Source: Bacilli bacterium
GTDB taxonomy: Bacteria > Bacillota_I > Bacilli_A > RFN20 > CAG-826
Direction of reading: 5' to 3'
DNA length: 41,036 nucleotides
Assembly (NCBI GenBank): GCA_023268805.1
Contig: JALRKT010000010.1
Location: forward strand, 1-41,036
Shown here: piece after piece, positions 1-8,397 of the stretch
Layout of the letters: each line of letters begins with the position of its first letter
Position numbering within the stretch: position 1 is the first letter of the stretch
Notes under the pieces: model-generated
What the model was told of the DNA's origin: nothing
Database searches by the model: none
The model's input: the letters and a program-made list of their open reading frames with translations, nothing else
Made by a program: the position numbers and the translations under genes

Positions 1-1338
1 CCCATGCTGCATAAGATGACTAAACATCCGATTAATATCCAATAGCACTTCCCGTCGTGACCGGAAATTTTGATTCATCGCGACATAGATATTGTGAGGT
101 GTTTTTGCATCTTCATACGGGGTGTAGGATTCTAATTTATTCGAAAAAATTTGACTATTGGCATTGCGGAACCGGTAAATGGATTGTTTCACATCCCCCA
201 CCATAAATAAATTATCGTTCGCAAGTAAGGATAAAAACGTTTCTTGTAAATCATTGGTATCTTGATATTCATCCACCATGATGTAATCAAACATCGCTTG
301 AAGTTCCGCTTGTTTACCATGCTTCGTCATGAGCTGCGTCGCCATCTTCGCAATGTCGGCAAACGGATAACGATGGGTTGCGTATTTTCGTTCATCCAGT
401 CGGTGATTCAGTGTCTTTAAAATCCCTATGATGATTTTTACAAAGGGTTCGGTTTCCATGTACTTCGTTTCTAGGTCGGCAAGGGGAACCATCACCACTT
501 TTAGCTTGAGTTTGTTAAATTCACGCTTGATGTCCTCTTTGATCGCTTTACTGTCCTCATCAAGGGCATTCGCTCTTGATTTGGGATAGCTAAATGCAGC
601 AATTTGGGTTAATAACCCATCCATGGTTGCTTCTTCCAGTAACGCTTTAAACTGAGACCGCCATACGTCAACTTCCTTTTCATCATTCAAGTTTTCTGCC
701 ATCGCGGCTAATTCTTGAAGCGTTTCTCGTGTGGCTATATAAAGACGATGGACGTTTTCTTGGACCCACGTCGGGGAAAAGTGGGTGGATACATAGGTTA
801 CAAAATACCGTTCTTTATCCGGATGCAAATCCGCTTTTTGATCGACTTTCAGCATAAAATTCATCAACGTTTCATCTTCATGAATCACAAAGGTTTTTAA
901 TAAGGAGAGAAACTCCGGGGTTGGCGCTTGATAATAGTCGTCAAATAATTGTTTTAAAATCACTTTCTTTTGGACTTGGTAAAGCATGTCATCATAAATA
1001 GCAACATCGTCATTTAAACCTAATTCCACGTGGTATTTTTTAACCAAAGCTAAGGCAAAGGCATCAAACGTCATGATGTAAGAAGCATCTACTAACGCAG
1101 CATCTTCATGCCGACCTTGACTCATTAATGCTTTCCGTATCTTTTCTTTCATCGATTGGGCAGCCGCATTCGTAAACGTCAAAATAAGCAAACGATGTAA
1201 GGGGACGCGTTCTTCGATGACTAAACGTAAGACACGTTCTGTTAAGACGCGTGTTTTCCCACTCCCTGCACCGGCAGAGACAAGAATGTTCCCTTTCCCA
1301 TGAAGACGGGCGGCGTTTTGGGCTTTAGTTAGACTCAT
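1..1338 (-). CDS. addA: ATP-dependent helicase/nuclease subunit A (AddA), C-terminus beyond left edge
   Basis: Partial gene: the 446 codons read here are the N-terminal part of a UvrD/SF1-type helicase that continues past the left edge. Walker A (AGAGSGKT) lies at about residues 22-29 and the DExQD-type Walker B (DEYQDT) at about 356-361, followed by the GDVKQSIYRFR motif typical of AddA/UvrD. In the AddAB complex AddA supplies helicase and one nuclease activity for processing double-strand breaks. The start ATG overlaps the end of addB by 14 nt and is preceded by GGAGGCGGAAA inside addB, so the two are translationally coupled. PcrA/UvrD was considered, but the AddB-type neighbour and the coupling favour AddA. 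The nuclease domain cannot be seen. Confidence 0.9.
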   Translation of the reverse strand, partial: MSLTKAQNAARLHGKGNILVSAGAGSGKTRVLTERVLRLVIEERVPLHRLLILTFTNAAAQSMKEKIRKALMSQGRHEDAALVDASYIMTFDAFALALVKKYHVELGLNDDVAIYDDMLYQVQKKVILKQLFDDYYQAPTPEFLSLLKTFVIHEDETLMNFMLKVDQKADLHPDKERYFVTYVSTHFSPTWVQENVHRLYIATRETLQELAAMAENLNDEKEVDVWRSQFKALLEEATMDGLLTQIAAFSYPKSRANALDEDSKAIKEDIKREFNKLKLKVVMVPLADLETKYMETEPFVKIIIGILKTLNHRLDERKYATHRYPFADIAKMATQLMTKHGKQAELQAMFDYIMVDEYQDTNDLQETFLSLLANDNLFMVGDVKQSIYRFRNANSQIFSNKLESYTPYEDAKTPHNIYVAMNQNFRSRREVLLDINRMFSHLMQHG

Positions 1339-3664
1339 TTTCCGCCTCCGTTTCAGAATCAAGTTTTACCATTCGCACATCACTTTGATGACGGAAACAC
1401 ACATCCTTAAACGGACAATATGTGCACGAATCGTGGCTTGAATTAATATGAATCGGATTAATCGGGAATTCATGTCGACGTATCTTTTCACTCGCTTCTT
1501 GTATTTTGAGTTTTGCCGTTGCTTGCAGGCGTTGCATCTCGCCTTCTGAGATGACATTTTTGGATTTTTTAAACCCGGTTGACACCGGGGTGATTCCACT
1601 TATAAACAGTGATTTTCCTTTTCGTAAGGATGCATCAAACGCGAACAAACGTTCCGGGTCTTCCACCGCAACGCCATCCAATTGATAATGTTTAGGAAAA
1701 CGTTGTTGGTTGATGTCTAGTTTCTCCGAGTTCATCTTTTTATCGATGATATGTTGAATAAACACCCCTAATAATGGTTTTCCTTTTAATTGAGGATGAT
1801 AGTCCATCATCAATGCATAAATGGGTAACTGCAAACTCCACCCATAATCCACTAATTTTTTATCAAAGGATTCACTCCCTGATTTGTAATCCATCAAAGC
1901 GACATACGCCTTCTCCGCGTGAGGTTGAACAATAACCGCACGATCGATATACCCTTTCATCGTCGTATGATCATCCACCTCCATCACCACTTCAAGCTCT
2001 TCGTGAAAGGAAGGGTTTTGCATGGCTTTTTGATGCAAGTCATTAAAGGTTGCTACCTCTTTTAATTTGGATTGAAGATGACGGAAAAGGATGCGTTCTT
2101 TGGGTGTGAGATCATCAGCGATTTCAAGTTGCTGTTCGAAGACGGTATCAAATTGAGATAGATCACCTTTTAGATGTTCAAAGACAGCGTGAGCGAATGT
2201 ACCTAAATGCATATGAAAACGGTCTTGCTGATACGGTTCAACATGCAATACCCGTTCCACATAATACTTAAAACCACAGTGAAAATACGTATTTACCGCC
2301 GAATAAGAAAGTCGGACATGGTCCTTATTGGGGACATCAAGTCCTTTAAACGCATAATGAAATCGTTCCGGTTTTTGAGGGAACGTTGCGGTTAAACTCG
2401 CCAAGTAAGGGTGTTCAATTTGATAATACGTTTTTAATTCATCATAGAGTTTTTTACGAATTAAACCGAGTTCATAGCCATAATCATGACCAAGATGCGC
2501 ATAAAACATAGGCGTTTCTTTGATCCCTAAGGTATCCACTAAGGGAGAAGGCAATGTGGATGCCCCTTGCACCATTTCCGCACGAGAAAGATAAACTTTA
2601 CCGGGATGAGCGAGGACTTGTTCTAAGGACAACCGGGACTGTTCGTTGCGAATACGACTTGTATCCAACCCCAAACTATGACGAATATCATCGGATAAAT
2701 AGCCAATATCGCGTTCAACTTTTGGCATATTTCCTTGCGCAAATCCTAAAATAAATACATATTGATGGTCTAAAAAAACACCCTCATTCACAAGCCGTAT
2801 GCTTTCAGATTGACGTGGGCGAGGTGGACGATGCTGCTCACACACCCAACGAATGTATTCATGTTGATATGGGGAATTTATAAATGTATCAGGGGTCTTT
2901 TTCAGGACCGATTGAAGAAATTGGACATCTTCGAGTGGATATTCGTTCCCGTGTAGGTTAACAAAGGCCTCGATATCCTCAGAGGCTAAGGCGTGAATCA
3001 CAAGGGGTCTTAACGCCATCGTTTGTTGCGTAAGGTTTTCTAAAGGAACGTGATAATACGCTGCTTGTCGCTGAAGTTCGTAATGATAGGCTTCCGGGGG
3101 ACGAAAAAGTTTGATATCTTTCCAGGCTACGCCTTGATTGTGAAGGTGTGACACTGCGTTCATAAAACCGCTAACTTCATCGGCGACCGAACGATATAAG
3201 CCAACTTCTAGGGTATCTGAGGGTTTGGGCTGAGGCGCCCATGTAGCTTTCACCCCCAAGGCATGGAACCATTGATTTAAGGACGTATCTTCTTGGGAAT
3301 AACCCATCACATAAATCTTCTTGTGTTTATATTTAATTGCCCCTAAAGGATTACGCTTGATCGCACCATGATGATCCAATAATTCAAAATATTTCCGTAA
3401 TAACTTCACTTTCGGGTGATCACTCACCGGAGGAACAAAGGTCAATTCATTGAGATATGTGGCTGCAAGTGAAGGTGGAATGTGTTCATGTTCAAACAAA
3501 AGGGCAACTGCACGATGTTCATCTATCTCAAATTGAACATCCTTGAGAAATTGCACTTTGGTTAGGAGCGTATAGCTCTCATCCCATTGGCCTTGGCGTA
3601 ATGCTAAAAGGGTTGCATGATACCCATACGGAGCAAGTACGTAATCAAATTCTTTCAAAGTCAT
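1325..3664 (-). CDS. addB: AddB/RexB-like helicase-nuclease subunit with Fe-S nuclease domain
   Basis: A 779-aa protein, clearly shorter than B. subtilis AddB (about 1,160 aa). The C-terminal half is a PD-(D/E)XK nuclease of the Fe-S type: one Cys near residue 463 (YFHCGFKYY), catalytic DYKSG near 590, and a C-terminal triad C747, C750, C756. The +3/+6 spacing is the classic AddB cluster. The N-terminal region shows no Walker A, so it is probably the inactivated helicase scaffold, here reduced. It pairs with AddA in end resection and chi recognition. The start at 3664 follows TAAAAT with a 6-nt gap and no Shine-Dalgarno, suggesting a leaderless message. The gene order addB-addA is the usual one. 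Confidence 0.85.
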   Translation of the reverse strand: MTLKEFDYVLAPYGYHATLLALRQGQWDESYTLLTKVQFLKDVQFEIDEHRAVALLFEHEHIPPSLAATYLNELTFVPPVSDHPKVKLLRKYFELLDHHGAIKRNPLGAIKYKHKKIYVMGYSQEDTSLNQWFHALGVKATWAPQPKPSDTLEVGLYRSVADEVSGFMNAVSHLHNQGVAWKDIKLFRPPEAYHYELQRQAAYYHVPLENLTQQTMALRPLVIHALASEDIEAFVNLHGNEYPLEDVQFLQSVLKKTPDTFINSPYQHEYIRWVCEQHRPPRPRQSESIRLVNEGVFLDHQYVFILGFAQGNMPKVERDIGYLSDDIRHSLGLDTSRIRNEQSRLSLEQVLAHPGKVYLSRAEMVQGASTLPSPLVDTLGIKETPMFYAHLGHDYGYELGLIRKKLYDELKTYYQIEHPYLASLTATFPQKPERFHYAFKGLDVPNKDHVRLSYSAVNTYFHCGFKYYVERVLHVEPYQQDRFHMHLGTFAHAVFEHLKGDLSQFDTVFEQQLEIADDLTPKERILFRHLQSKLKEVATFNDLHQKAMQNPSFHEELEVVMEVDDHTTMKGYIDRAVIVQPHAEKAYVALMDYKSGSESFDKKLVDYGWSLQLPIYALMMDYHPQLKGKPLLGVFIQHIIDKKMNSEKLDINQQRFPKHYQLDGVAVEDPERLFAFDASLRKGKSLFISGITPVSTGFKKSKNVISEGEMQRLQATAKLKIQEASEKIRRHEFPINPIHINSSHDSCTYCPFKDVCFRHQSDVRMVKLDSETEAENESN

Positions 3665-3670
3665 TACTTT

Positions 3671-3676
3671 ATTTTA
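3671..3676 (-). promoter_or_regulatory. -10-like element of a probable leaderless addB promoter
   Basis: TAAAAT (minus strand) ends 6 nt before the addB ATG. No Shine-Dalgarno lies between, and no convincing -35 is visible. The spacing would place transcription start at or next to the A of the ATG. Confidence 0.45.
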
Positions 3677-3709
3677 AACGATTCAGACTATCCTTCTTGT
3701 AAGAAGTTT

Positions 3710-3741
3710 AAAAAAAGACAAGAATAACTTTCCCGTCTTTT
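3710..3741 (-). terminator. Hairpin with T-run after the cyclotransferase gene
   Basis: On the minus strand AAAAGAC pairs with GTCTTTT around a 15-nt loop and ends in a run of T. It lies between the cyclotransferase stop and addB, so it separates the two transcription units. Confidence 0.5.
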
Positions 3742-3759
3742 CTAACCTTCATACTCGCG

Positions 3760-4155
3760 TTAAGAAAAAGCAGGTGTTAATGGCCATTCCACAATGGACT
3801 TATTGACCAAAAACCATCCTTTAACATCTTCTTTTAAATACACATAAACATCCATCTTCGCATACGTTTTTGGATGGGTAATTTGCACAATTTCACGACG
3901 ATATAAACCGGTCGAAACGCCTTCAACTTCATCCATTTCTTTTAATTTTAAAGGCGTAATTTCGTACACTTCGCCAATAATAGAACGGCTTCCTTTGGTT
4001 AATGCGGGGTACCAAATATTGGGATGGGTATATAAATCAAACCCATTTATTGTGGTTTTAAAAAGCGGCTTTTGGTTGAGCCGATGATGTAATATTTGAC
4101 CGCGTTTTAACGTCCCGTATACAAAAATAAACTGTCGCACAATGAGATCCCCCAT
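3760..4155 (-). CDS. Gamma-glutamylcyclotransferase-like (GGCT/AIG2) protein
   Basis: A 131-aa protein with the AIG2/GGCT signature FVYGTLKRGQ near the N-terminus, the glycine loop that binds gamma-glutamyl substrates, and an acidic stretch DEVEGVSTGLYRRE that carries the expected catalytic Glu. The family releases 5-oxoproline from gamma-glutamyl amines or peptides; the substrate here is unknown. The ATG at 4155 has no Shine-Dalgarno, whereas GTG at 4140 is preceded by GGGGGAT at good spacing. The true protein may therefore be 126 aa starting just before RQFIFVYGTL. It follows the ADP-ribosylglycohydrolase gene on the same strand with 48 nt between. Confidence 0.75.
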   Translation of the reverse strand: MGDLIVRQFIFVYGTLKRGQILHHRLNQKPLFKTTINGFDLYTHPNIWYPALTKGSRSIIGEVYEITPLKLKEMDEVEGVSTGLYRREIVQITHPKTYAKMDVYVYLKEDVKGWFLVNKSIVEWPLTPAFS

Positions 4156-4203
4156 GATCTTTTAAAAATGTTGAAGTTATCTTACAAATAAAACAATCAT
4201 TTG

Positions 4204-4998
4204 TCAACGGATAAAACGCTCAAAAAATCGTTCATAAAGGTTTATTAATTCCGGTGTAAGATAGGTTAAAGCTTTTTCAATCATTCCCGTTTCAACCCCG
4301 TAATAAGCTCCAGCAATCGCACCGGTCATCGCCGCAATGGTATCGGAGTCGCCGCCAATGGAAATCGCATTCCGTATCGCATCTTCAAAACTCGTGGATT
4401 CAAGGAATGCTTGGATGGCTTGCGGGGTACTTCCTGGGGCTGTGACATCATAGCGATAATACGGACGAATCTCGTCTAAGGTTTCTTGTAAAGGATAGCC
4501 AATGGTGTCTGTAATAAAAAATTTTATTTTTGCTTTATCGCGCGTCATTAATGCTAAATAAGTAGCTCCGGCAATCGCCCGTGCCGCTTTGATCCCTTCA
4601 GGATGGTTATGCGTCACACTCGTCACTGCATCCGATAACTGAAGTACTTGTTCTAAGGTATTTCCTACATAAGCAACAGAAGCAACACGCATGCCTGCAC
4701 CGTTCCCTAAACTGTTGTAAGGAATCGGATTGTCTGAAAAAATCCATCGCATTTGATGATTGCCCCATCCTGCATACGGATATTTTCGTCCCAGGTTTTG
4801 CATGATTTGCACGGTTTGTGCCTGTAAACCATCGAGTTTTCCATCGGTTTGAACCAATGCTTCGGCAATAGCTAAAGTAAAGACCGAGTCATCGGTAAAA
4901 AACATTTTCTTTTGAAAAAAACGAAACGTCTTTTTTTTAATATTGTCCCACTCATAATTCGAACCAACAATATCCCCAATAATTGCACCGATCATCAT
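4204..4998 (-). CDS. ADP-ribosylglycohydrolase family protein
   Basis: The protein (264 aa from the chosen start) has the paired metal-binding signatures of the DraG/ARH fold: IIGDIVGSNYEW at the N-terminus, TDDS at about 35-38 and GGDSDT at about 215-220. The family uses two Mg ions to remove ADP-ribose from proteins or nucleic acids. The target here is not deducible. The longer reading frame opens at 5034, but AAGGGGGACATC sits directly before the tandem ATGs at 4998/4995, so I placed the start there. The gene is likely cotranscribed with the downstream cyclotransferase and is divergent from the DUF3810 gene. Confidence 0.88.
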   Translation of the reverse strand: MMIGAIIGDIVGSNYEWDNIKKKTFRFFQKKMFFTDDSVFTLAIAEALVQTDGKLDGLQAQTVQIMQNLGRKYPYAGWGNHQMRWIFSDNPIPYNSLGNGAGMRVASVAYVGNTLEQVLQLSDAVTSVTHNHPEGIKAARAIAGATYLALMTRDKAKIKFFITDTIGYPLQETLDEIRPYYRYDVTAPGSTPQAIQAFLESTSFEDAIRNAISIGGDSDTIAAMTGAIAGAYYGVETGMIEKALTYLTPELINLYERFFERFIR

Positions 4999-5048
4999 GA
5001 TGTCCCCCTTGAATGCTTGGGTATTATAACACACTCATTTTTCATCGT

Positions 5049-5079
5049 TTGACAAGGATTGCTTGCTTTTTGATACGAT
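5049..5079 (+). promoter_or_regulatory. Probable leaderless promoter of the DUF3810 gene
   Basis: TTGACA at 5049-5054 is followed by GATACGAT at 5072-5079. TACGAT ends 6 nt before the ATG (19-nt spacer; GATACG would give 17). There is no Shine-Dalgarno between it and the start. Confidence 0.5.
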
Positions 5080-5085
5080 AAACGT

Positions 5086-6210
5086 ATGAAAGTTCTTCTT
5101 TCTCCGCTCACCCGTCTCCTCATTTTCTTAAACCTTTTTTTCTTGATGATTTGGATTAGTCAGGATATGAATCGAACCGAATGGTGGGTTCGGATGATTT
5201 CTCCATGGTACTCACGTCTTCTTGGCCCTTTGATTTCCCTGATTCCCTTCTCCATCACGGAACTTATGTGGGGAACCTTCTTCTTATGGATTCTTATTCT
5301 CATCGGCAAAATGATTCGGAATCTCAAACAAAAAAGCATAATTCATGTTGCTCAGCACGGGATCATGATGCTACAAACTGTTAGTTTGCTCGGAGCGACC
5401 TATATGGCGACCACCGGCATTGCGTATCAACGTGCTCCTGTGGCAATACCAGGGTGGAAAACACCGGTTTCTTCGTCCGATTTCACCGCCATTGTGACGT
5501 ATTTTCAAGAAGACTTTAATCACGTGAGTTCGCAACTCCGTTTTGATGAGAAGGGATCCATCATCAATCCTTATGATCTGAAGACGATTGAAAATCATAT
5601 CGTAGCAAGTTTTGATGCGTACTCCACTGATTATTTTCATGATTATTCCCCACGCATTAAACCGATGCTGTTGTCGTTTTTATATACGGAGTTTCACATT
5701 ACCGGTATGCATTTTGGCATAAGTACGGAAGCACTATTTAACGCGAATATTCCTGCGGCGCTGCTTCCTTTTACGATGGCCCATGAACTCGCCCATGCCA
5801 AAGGCGTTATGCGTGAACAAGATGCAAACTTAGTTGCCATGTATATGTGTTTATCAAGTGAAGATCCATATATCCGTTACTCAGGATACTTTAATACGTT
5901 TTATGCACTCCTTCATCTTCTGCGTTATGTTGGCGATGATCAAGCGTATGCAAGAACCTACCAACAATTCACCCCGGAAATCAAAAATGATTATCGTTAT
6001 CAAGGCACATTCTGGGACCAATACACCTTACTCGATGATCTTGCCCGCTGGATCAATGATGTGTACTTACGCATCATGGGAAATGACGGTGTGACCTCCT
6101 ATGTGGATGTTCCTACCACAGGAACCGTCGTTGAAAATGGTCAAACCATCGAAGTGATTACCCAATTTTCTCCGTATCAACAACTTTATTTTTATTTATT
6201 CAACGTGTAA
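5086..6210 (+). CDS. DUF3810-family membrane zinc metalloprotease
   Basis: A 374-aa protein with two or three N-terminal membrane segments (about residues 10-25, 45-75 and 92-112) and a C-terminal part carrying HELAH at 233-237. Downstream, REQDANLVA probably holds the third zinc ligand. This arrangement is typical of DUF3810, a predicted membrane-anchored gluzincin-like protease of unknown substrate. The ATG is only 6 nt after a -10-like box and lacks a Shine-Dalgarno. The gene stands alone, divergent from the ADP-ribosylglycohydrolase gene and convergent with the NYN gene. Confidence 0.82.
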   Translation: MKVLLSPLTRLLIFLNLFFLMIWISQDMNRTEWWVRMISPWYSRLLGPLISLIPFSITELMWGTFFLWILILIGKMIRNLKQKSIIHVAQHGIMMLQTVSLLGATYMATTGIAYQRAPVAIPGWKTPVSSSDFTAIVTYFQEDFNHVSSQLRFDEKGSIINPYDLKTIENHIVASFDAYSTDYFHDYSPRIKPMLLSFLYTEFHITGMHFGISTEALFNANIPAALLPFTMAHELAHAKGVMREQDANLVAMYMCLSSEDPYIRYSGYFNTFYALLHLLRYVGDDQAYARTYQQFTPEIKNDYRYQGTFWDQYTLLDDLARWINDVYLRIMGNDGVTSYVDVPTTGTVVENGQTIEVITQFSPYQQLYFYLFNV

Positions 6211-6229
6211 TACGACGTCGTTATTTTTT
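6209..6229 (+). terminator. Weak hairpin/T-run between converging genes
   Basis: AATACG and CGTTATT can pair around ACGT and are followed by a T-run, directly after the DUF3810 stop. The stem is short with a bulge, and the element overlaps the NYN stop codon, so this is tentative. Confidence 0.3.
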
Positions 6230-6928
6230 GGCGGTTTTCTTTGGTCGAATTTTGTAATTGTTACCGACTTTGACAATTTCATAATAGGCACTTAATTCAT
6301 TTTGAAAAAAGGTAATCGGTTTAGTTTTACTCGCCCCATAGTTTTTGGGATTGAAATCCTTCATTTGGGTTCGTAGGAAATGCATCACAGAGGCAAAATC
6401 GGCAAATTCATCTTCCTCGGTTTGCACATCAATAATCTCATCAACCACTTTTTTAAGGTGGAGTAAGGATGCCTTTTGATTGGACTTCGATTGGTTGTCG
6501 GCAATCTTTTCCACCGAAATAAAGGAGTTACACGCATCTTTAAACGTATCGGAGGCTTTATTATCCCCTGCGCCGACAACAAAGCGGTCATGCCGTTGTA
6601 AGGTCTTAATTAATGGCGTAAAGTCAGAATCATTGGTCGCTAAACAAATGCAGTCTACATAGTCTAAATTTAATAGTTCCATGGCATCAATGGTAATGCG
6701 AATATCGACCGCATTTTTCCCCGCAGAGTAGGCGATTTGTGCTTTGGGTTCAATCCCAAATTTAATAAATTTAGCTTTAATGGTGCCATCATTTAAATTG
6801 GAATAAAAAGCGTATTTGATAATGACATCCCCAATTTCATTCAGTTCATCAAAGAGAATCGGGAAATATTTTTCTTGGTTAAAGTTATCGTAGTCAATGA
6901 GTAAGGCAATTTTTTTTCGTGGGTTCAT
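6221..6928 (-). CDS. NYN-domain nuclease with C-terminal LOTUS/OST-HTH domain
   Basis: A 235-aa protein. Residues 5-145 form a NYN (PIN-like, LabA/DUF88) domain with acidic residues at the expected places: D12 and D14 (LLIDYDN), D75 (KNAVDIRI) and D100/D102 (ATNDSDF). These coordinate metal in RNases of this superfamily. Residues about 158-228 resemble a LOTUS/OST-HTH RNA-binding domain, ending GNNYKIRPK. It should be a cytoplasmic RNase or RNA-binding factor. The start has a good Shine-Dalgarno (AAAGGAG) and lies 17 nt after the HEPN-motif gene, so the two are probably cotranscribed. The RNA target is unknown. Confidence 0.85.
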   Translation of the reverse strand: MNPRKKIALLIDYDNFNQEKYFPILFDELNEIGDVIIKYAFYSNLNDGTIKAKFIKFGIEPKAQIAYSAGKNAVDIRITIDAMELLNLDYVDCICLATNDSDFTPLIKTLQRHDRFVVGAGDNKASDTFKDACNSFISVEKIADNQSKSNQKASLLHLKKVVDEIIDVQTEEDEFADFASVMHFLRTQMKDFNPKNYGASKTKPITFFQNELSAYYEIVKVGNNYKIRPKKTAKK

Positions 6929-6945
6929 CGTATGAACTCCTTTCT

Positions 6946-8328
6946 TTAGTTCGCGTGTAAGTTAATATGCATAATTTCGATGAGGTGGCGACTCGTCAAA
7001 ATGAGATCGACAATGCGTTTAAATTCATCCAAACTTAACATCTCGGCATGAGTCATTTTATTCCTTAATTTAGAAATTTCATAGGCATAACTCGCAATTT
7101 GAATGACTTTTCCCCGTCCTTTTTCTGTCATGTCTACTTTTTTGGTGAGACGCAACCAATATTGTTCAAAGTGCGGGGCAATCGTTAATGAGGAGGGATC
7201 AGAGCTTAACGATGCTTTCTTTGCCAGTGTATGGTTTATATCAACAATATAACTTATATTTCCAATCGAGAAGTTATCCGGTGTGGTCGCTTGATAGGCA
7301 AGCGGTTGAACATCATGATCGACAATGGAAGGATACTTACCTTTATACGCATGACGAGGAATCGCTTGCTTGGGACTTATTTTTTCTTTTTTCAAATACT
7401 GAATATACCCTTTAAAGAATAGTTTATAACACTCGTATTCATACGCTTTAACAAATGGTAAAGCAAAGGGGGAATAATCCACTATCGGTCCGGATTCTTC
7501 ATCGAGTAAGCGGCCCATTTTTGAGGTTAAGTAAAACGCATTTTGTACCATATTCTTTGTACGTTGATCGACTTTTTTCCATAAAGACACATCAAAAATC
7601 CGTGCTATGTATTCACGAATTTTATCTTGGGTGGAGATTGCCTTAATATCCGACAAGAAATCAAAATGCTCAAGCTCATAAAGGTACGTTTTCGTCTCGT
7701 TTAAAAAAGTATTGATGGAGAACGGAAATTGTGTGTCCTTCGTTAGTTGCTCATATGTTTCTTTAAGCGCTTGAACATCATTACTCTGCCGTGCATTCAC
7801 ACATTGTAAATACGTTGCAATTTGTTTCCGTTTCGGATCCAGAATATTTTTTAAATGGGACTTTGCTTTGCTTGTTTCTTGGAAAAACACATAATACGTT
7901 CCCTTGAGTAGATCTAAAAATGGATATTTCAGTTTGTCATCTTTGATTGTTTCTAAATACCCTTTGATTTTTGGTTGGGTTAAATGGACGTCGGCAATGC
8001 TATTGGGAACATACGCTTGATACTTTGAGAAATGGAATCCTGTTAAACTCTCCATCATTTTACTGCCAAGGCGTAGCACAAGCATGAGGATGACATACGA
8101 TTCATCCCGATACCAAGCATTCCGAGCGTAAAATTGTTTCATGCTTTGACGATCATCTTGAATGGTTTTTAGCGGAATTGATTCAAGGGATTGAATGAGT
8201 TTATGATCACTTAAAAAAAGCAGAAGGTGTTTACCGACCGGATCCATCTCAGCATACGAAAGCGATTCAATGTTTTTCCACTGATAGGTTAAAACGTAAT
8301 GAAATAAATAGCGCGTTGAATCCTTCAC
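6946..8328 (-). CDS. Uncharacterised 460-aa protein with C-terminal HEPN RNase motif
   Basis: I do not recognise the family as a whole. The C-terminal helical region carries KLRNKMTHAE, with R422-N-x3-H427 matching the Rx4-6H active-site signature of HEPN RNases (compare RNKIAH in many family members). The remaining 400 residues are mostly helical by composition, with no evident membrane segment or known catalytic motif. The start is GTG at 8328, chosen because TAAAAT preceded by TTGG (extended -10) ends 6 nt upstream. It lies downstream of rmuC in the same direction and directly upstream of a NYN-LOTUS nuclease. Local GC looks slightly lower than in flanking genes. Function is inferred only as RNA cleavage. 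Confidence 0.6.
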   Translation of the reverse strand: MKDSTRYLFHYVLTYQWKNIESLSYAEMDPVGKHLLLFLSDHKLIQSLESIPLKTIQDDRQSMKQFYARNAWYRDESYVILMLVLRLGSKMMESLTGFHFSKYQAYVPNSIADVHLTQPKIKGYLETIKDDKLKYPFLDLLKGTYYVFFQETSKAKSHLKNILDPKRKQIATYLQCVNARQSNDVQALKETYEQLTKDTQFPFSINTFLNETKTYLYELEHFDFLSDIKAISTQDKIREYIARIFDVSLWKKVDQRTKNMVQNAFYLTSKMGRLLDEESGPIVDYSPFALPFVKAYEYECYKLFFKGYIQYLKKEKISPKQAIPRHAYKGKYPSIVDHDVQPLAYQATTPDNFSIGNISYIVDINHTLAKKASLSSDPSSLTIAPHFEQYWLRLTKKVDMTEKGRGKVIQIASYAYEISKLRNKMTHAEMLSLDEFKRIVDLILTSRHLIEIMHINLHAN

Positions 8329-8334
8329 ACTATA

Positions 8335-8340
8335 ATTTTA
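8335..8340 (-). promoter_or_regulatory. Extended -10 of a probable leaderless promoter for the HEPN-NYN pair
   Basis: On the minus strand TTGGTAAAAT gives an extended -10 (TGn before TAAAAT) ending 6 nt before the GTG start. No Shine-Dalgarno is present, and the -35 region is poor. Confidence 0.45.
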
Positions 8341-8397
8341 CCAACAATGCCCGATTTAAATAATGAAAATTTAATATTGAAAAGATTTTTAAACGAT

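Noticed and set aside
5371-5640. Minus-strand 89-aa frame within the DUF3810 gene
   Set aside because: It is a shadow of a conserved plus-strand gene with no ribosome site or recognisable product.
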